Assembly: GCA_039923455.1 (NCBI GenBank)
Contig: JBDTCS010000202.1
Coordinates: forward strand, 1-14,593
DNA length: 14,593 bases
Source: JBDTCS01 sp039923455
Lineage (GTDB): Bacteria; Bacteroidota; Ignavibacteria; Palsa-1295
Direction: 5' to 3'
Part shown: positions 13,184 through 14,593 of the stretch, piece after piece
Numbering within the stretch: the stretch's first letter is position 1
How the letters are laid out: each line of letters starts with the position of its first letter
Program-made: the position numbers and the translations under genes
The notes under the pieces: model-generated
Seen by the model: the letters and a program-made list of their open reading frames with translations, nothing else
The model's database searches: none
Told to the model about the DNA's origin: nothing

Positions 13184-14518
13184 TCAACCGTAAATACCTC
13201 GCAGTCTGAGTGTGCGCGCAACCTTGTCGATTGCGAGTACGTACGATCCCAGTCTGAGTGGCACATTGTGACGCTGAGCAGTTGCGTACACACGATCGAA
13301 GGCATTTTTCATTGACTCTTCAAGGCGCTCGTTGACGAGTTCCAAAGTCCAATAATATCCCATGCGATTCTGAACCCACTCGAAATAGCTAACCGTCACG
13401 CCGCCCGCGTTCGCAAGAATATCCGGTACTACAAGAATACCCATCGATTCCAGGATCGGGTCTGCACCCGCGGTCGTGGGACCATTCGCGCCTTCGACGA
13501 TAAGCTTCGCCTGAATATTTCCGGCGTTACGCTTATTGATGCGATCTTCGAGTGCTGCCGGCACGAGAATGTCGCACTTCAATGTCAGCACTTCATCGTT
13601 CGTGATTTTCTCCGCACCTGGGAATCCGTCGAGCAGATTTCCGTGGGTCTCGGAATATTTGATGGCAGCTTCGATATCGATGCCGTTCTCGTTGTGATAT
13701 CCTCCGGAGAGATCGCTTACGGCGATAATCTTTGTGCCTTGTCCGTGCAAAGACTTAGCGCTGATCGAACCGACGTTTCCAAAACCTTCGATGGCGCAAA
13801 CGGCCTTTTTCGGATCGAGACCGATCTTTGACATTGCCGCAAGGGCAGCATACATCACACCACGACCTGTTGCCTCTCGGCGGCCTTTGCTGCCACCGAG
13901 CACCAGAGGCTTACCGGTCACAACGCCCGGCTGCGTGCTCTTCATGTGCATTGAATAGGTATCCAGTATCCATGCCATGACTTGCTCGTTCGTGTTCACG
14001 TCCGGTGCAGGAATATCTTTATCTGGCCCGAAGACGTCGAGCATATTCGCGGTGTATCTGCGAGTGATCTTTTCGATCTGCTGAATCGTCAGCTTTCTTG
14101 GATCGCAACGCACGCCGCCTTTTGCACCACCAAAAGGAATATCCACAACCGCGCACTTCCAGGTCATCCATGCAGCAAGTGCTTTGATCTCATCCAAGTT
14201 CACATCGGGAGCGTAGCGAATGCCGCCTTTGCTCGGTCCGAGAATATCATTGTGGATGACACGGTAGCCTTCGAATACTTCGATCTGTCCGTCATCCATT
14301 TGAATAGGAATCGAGACGATTACCGCTTTGACGGGCGTTTTGAGATAGTGATAAATTCCGGGTTCAAGCCCGAGTATCTCGGCAGCGCGATCGAATCGCT
14401 GCATCATTGATTCAAGCGGGTTGTCTTTATCAAGTATGGGGGCGGGTTCCTTATAAACGGAGGGCATCCCGATCGAGCCATTCTGAGTCGTTATCTTTGC
14501 GCTTCCTTCAGTTTCCAT
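13184..14518 (-). CDS. gdhA: Glutamate dehydrogenase (Glu/Leu/Phe/Val dehydrogenase family)
   Basis: Interconverts glutamate with 2-oxoglutarate and ammonium using NAD(P). N-terminal substrate domain: GPSKGGIRY (94-102), K121, the family signature VVDIPFGGAKGGVR (124-137) with catalytic Lys133, and PAPDVNT (170-176) with Asp173. C-terminal Rossmann domain: TGRGVMYA (217-224), AIEGFGNVGS (242-251) and SDLSGG after the second strand. Length 444 aa is close to the ~420 of hexameric bacterial GDHs plus an N-terminal extension of about 25 residues. An alternative ATG at 14467 would remove part of that extension; neither has a clear Shine-Dalgarno. The 75 nt upstream within the window show a TATAGT that could be a -10, unproven. 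Cofactor preference and strict glutamate specificity are not certain from sequence alone. Confidence 0.95.
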   Translation of the reverse strand: METEGSAKITTQNGSIGMPSVYKEPAPILDKDNPLESMMQRFDRAAEILGLEPGIYHYLKTPVKAVIVSIPIQMDDGQIEVFEGYRVIHNDILGPSKGGIRYAPDVNLDEIKALAAWMTWKCAVVDIPFGGAKGGVRCDPRKLTIQQIEKITRRYTANMLDVFGPDKDIPAPDVNTNEQVMAWILDTYSMHMKSTQPGVVTGKPLVLGGSKGRREATGRGVMYAALAAMSKIGLDPKKAVCAIEGFGNVGSISAKSLHGQGTKIIAVSDLSGGYHNENGIDIEAAIKYSETHGNLLDGFPGAEKITNDEVLTLKCDILVPAALEDRINKRNAGNIQAKLIVEGANGPTTAGADPILESMGILVVPDILANAGGVTVSYFEWVQNRMGYYWTLELVNERLEESMKNAFDRVYATAQRHNVPLRLGSYVLAIDKVARTLRLRGIYG

Positions 14519-14593
14519 TGTTTACGCGTTGTTAATCTGGACGACTATATTCCGGAACATGCATAAAATAAACTCCGAAACTCCGGATCTAAG

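Noticed and set aside
13180..13305. N-terminal extension of the hypothetical gene from ATG 13305
   Set aside because: It would overlap the conserved C-terminus of glutamate dehydrogenase by 122 nt, and the added residues look like out-of-frame coding.

Overview
The window is a gene-dense stretch of ordinary bacterial chromosome with 15 protein genes. Fourteen are on the minus strand; one glycosyltransferase gene is on the plus strand. I see no tRNA, rRNA, CRISPR array, insertion sequence or phage gene, and no stretch over 300 bases lacks a gene. The gene set (Mpl murein recycling ligase, GT9 glycosyltransferase, BamD-like lipoprotein, YajC) indicates a diderm with peptidoglycan and an outer membrane. 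An EF-P with the tip TPGNLRAF, a CcmA-like ATPase with an ATND switch, a Tgt with an eroded zinc site and often weak Shine-Dalgarno signals recall the Chlorobi / Kapabacteria / Bacteroidota side of bacteria. That placement is inference from remembered family signatures, not from a search.

Layout, left to right. (1) 39-2632: accC, accB and efp, read right to left as efp-accB-accC, the widespread cluster for fatty acid precursor supply next to a translation factor. (2) 2771-4928: a ChlI/MoxR-type AAA+ ATPase followed by an overlapping DUF4287/DUF5655 gene. (3) 4929-5102: a divergent intergenic region with a 15-bp palindrome. (4) 5103-6074: a plus-strand GT9 glycosyltransferase that converges on mpl with a 4-nt gap. 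(5) 6079-12468: a long minus-strand run, in transcription order bamD-like lipoprotein, hotdog thioesterase, orphan CcmA-like ABC ATPase, tgt, yajC, ribBA, mpl. (6) 12541-13179: an unrecognised protein with a predicted signal peptide and a C-terminal membrane anchor. (7) 13184-14518: glutamate dehydrogenase, followed by a perfect 13-bp hairpin.

Most genes are housekeeping: acetyl-CoA carboxylase, EF-P, queuosine tRNA modification, flavin synthesis, ammonium/glutamate metabolism, and envelope assembly or recycling. The points most worth a second look are lineage-type departures from textbook motifs (Asn at the EF-P modification site, loss of two of three Tgt zinc cysteines, altered Walker and switch residues in two ATPases), a GT9 gene whose first beta-strand lies upstream of its first standard start codon, an acidic tail that doubles as the ribosome binding site and start of the next gene, and the unrecognised membrane-anchored protein with an unresolved start. 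I did not find a convincing new multi-gene system; the AAA+/DUF4287-DUF5655 pair is the nearest candidate.
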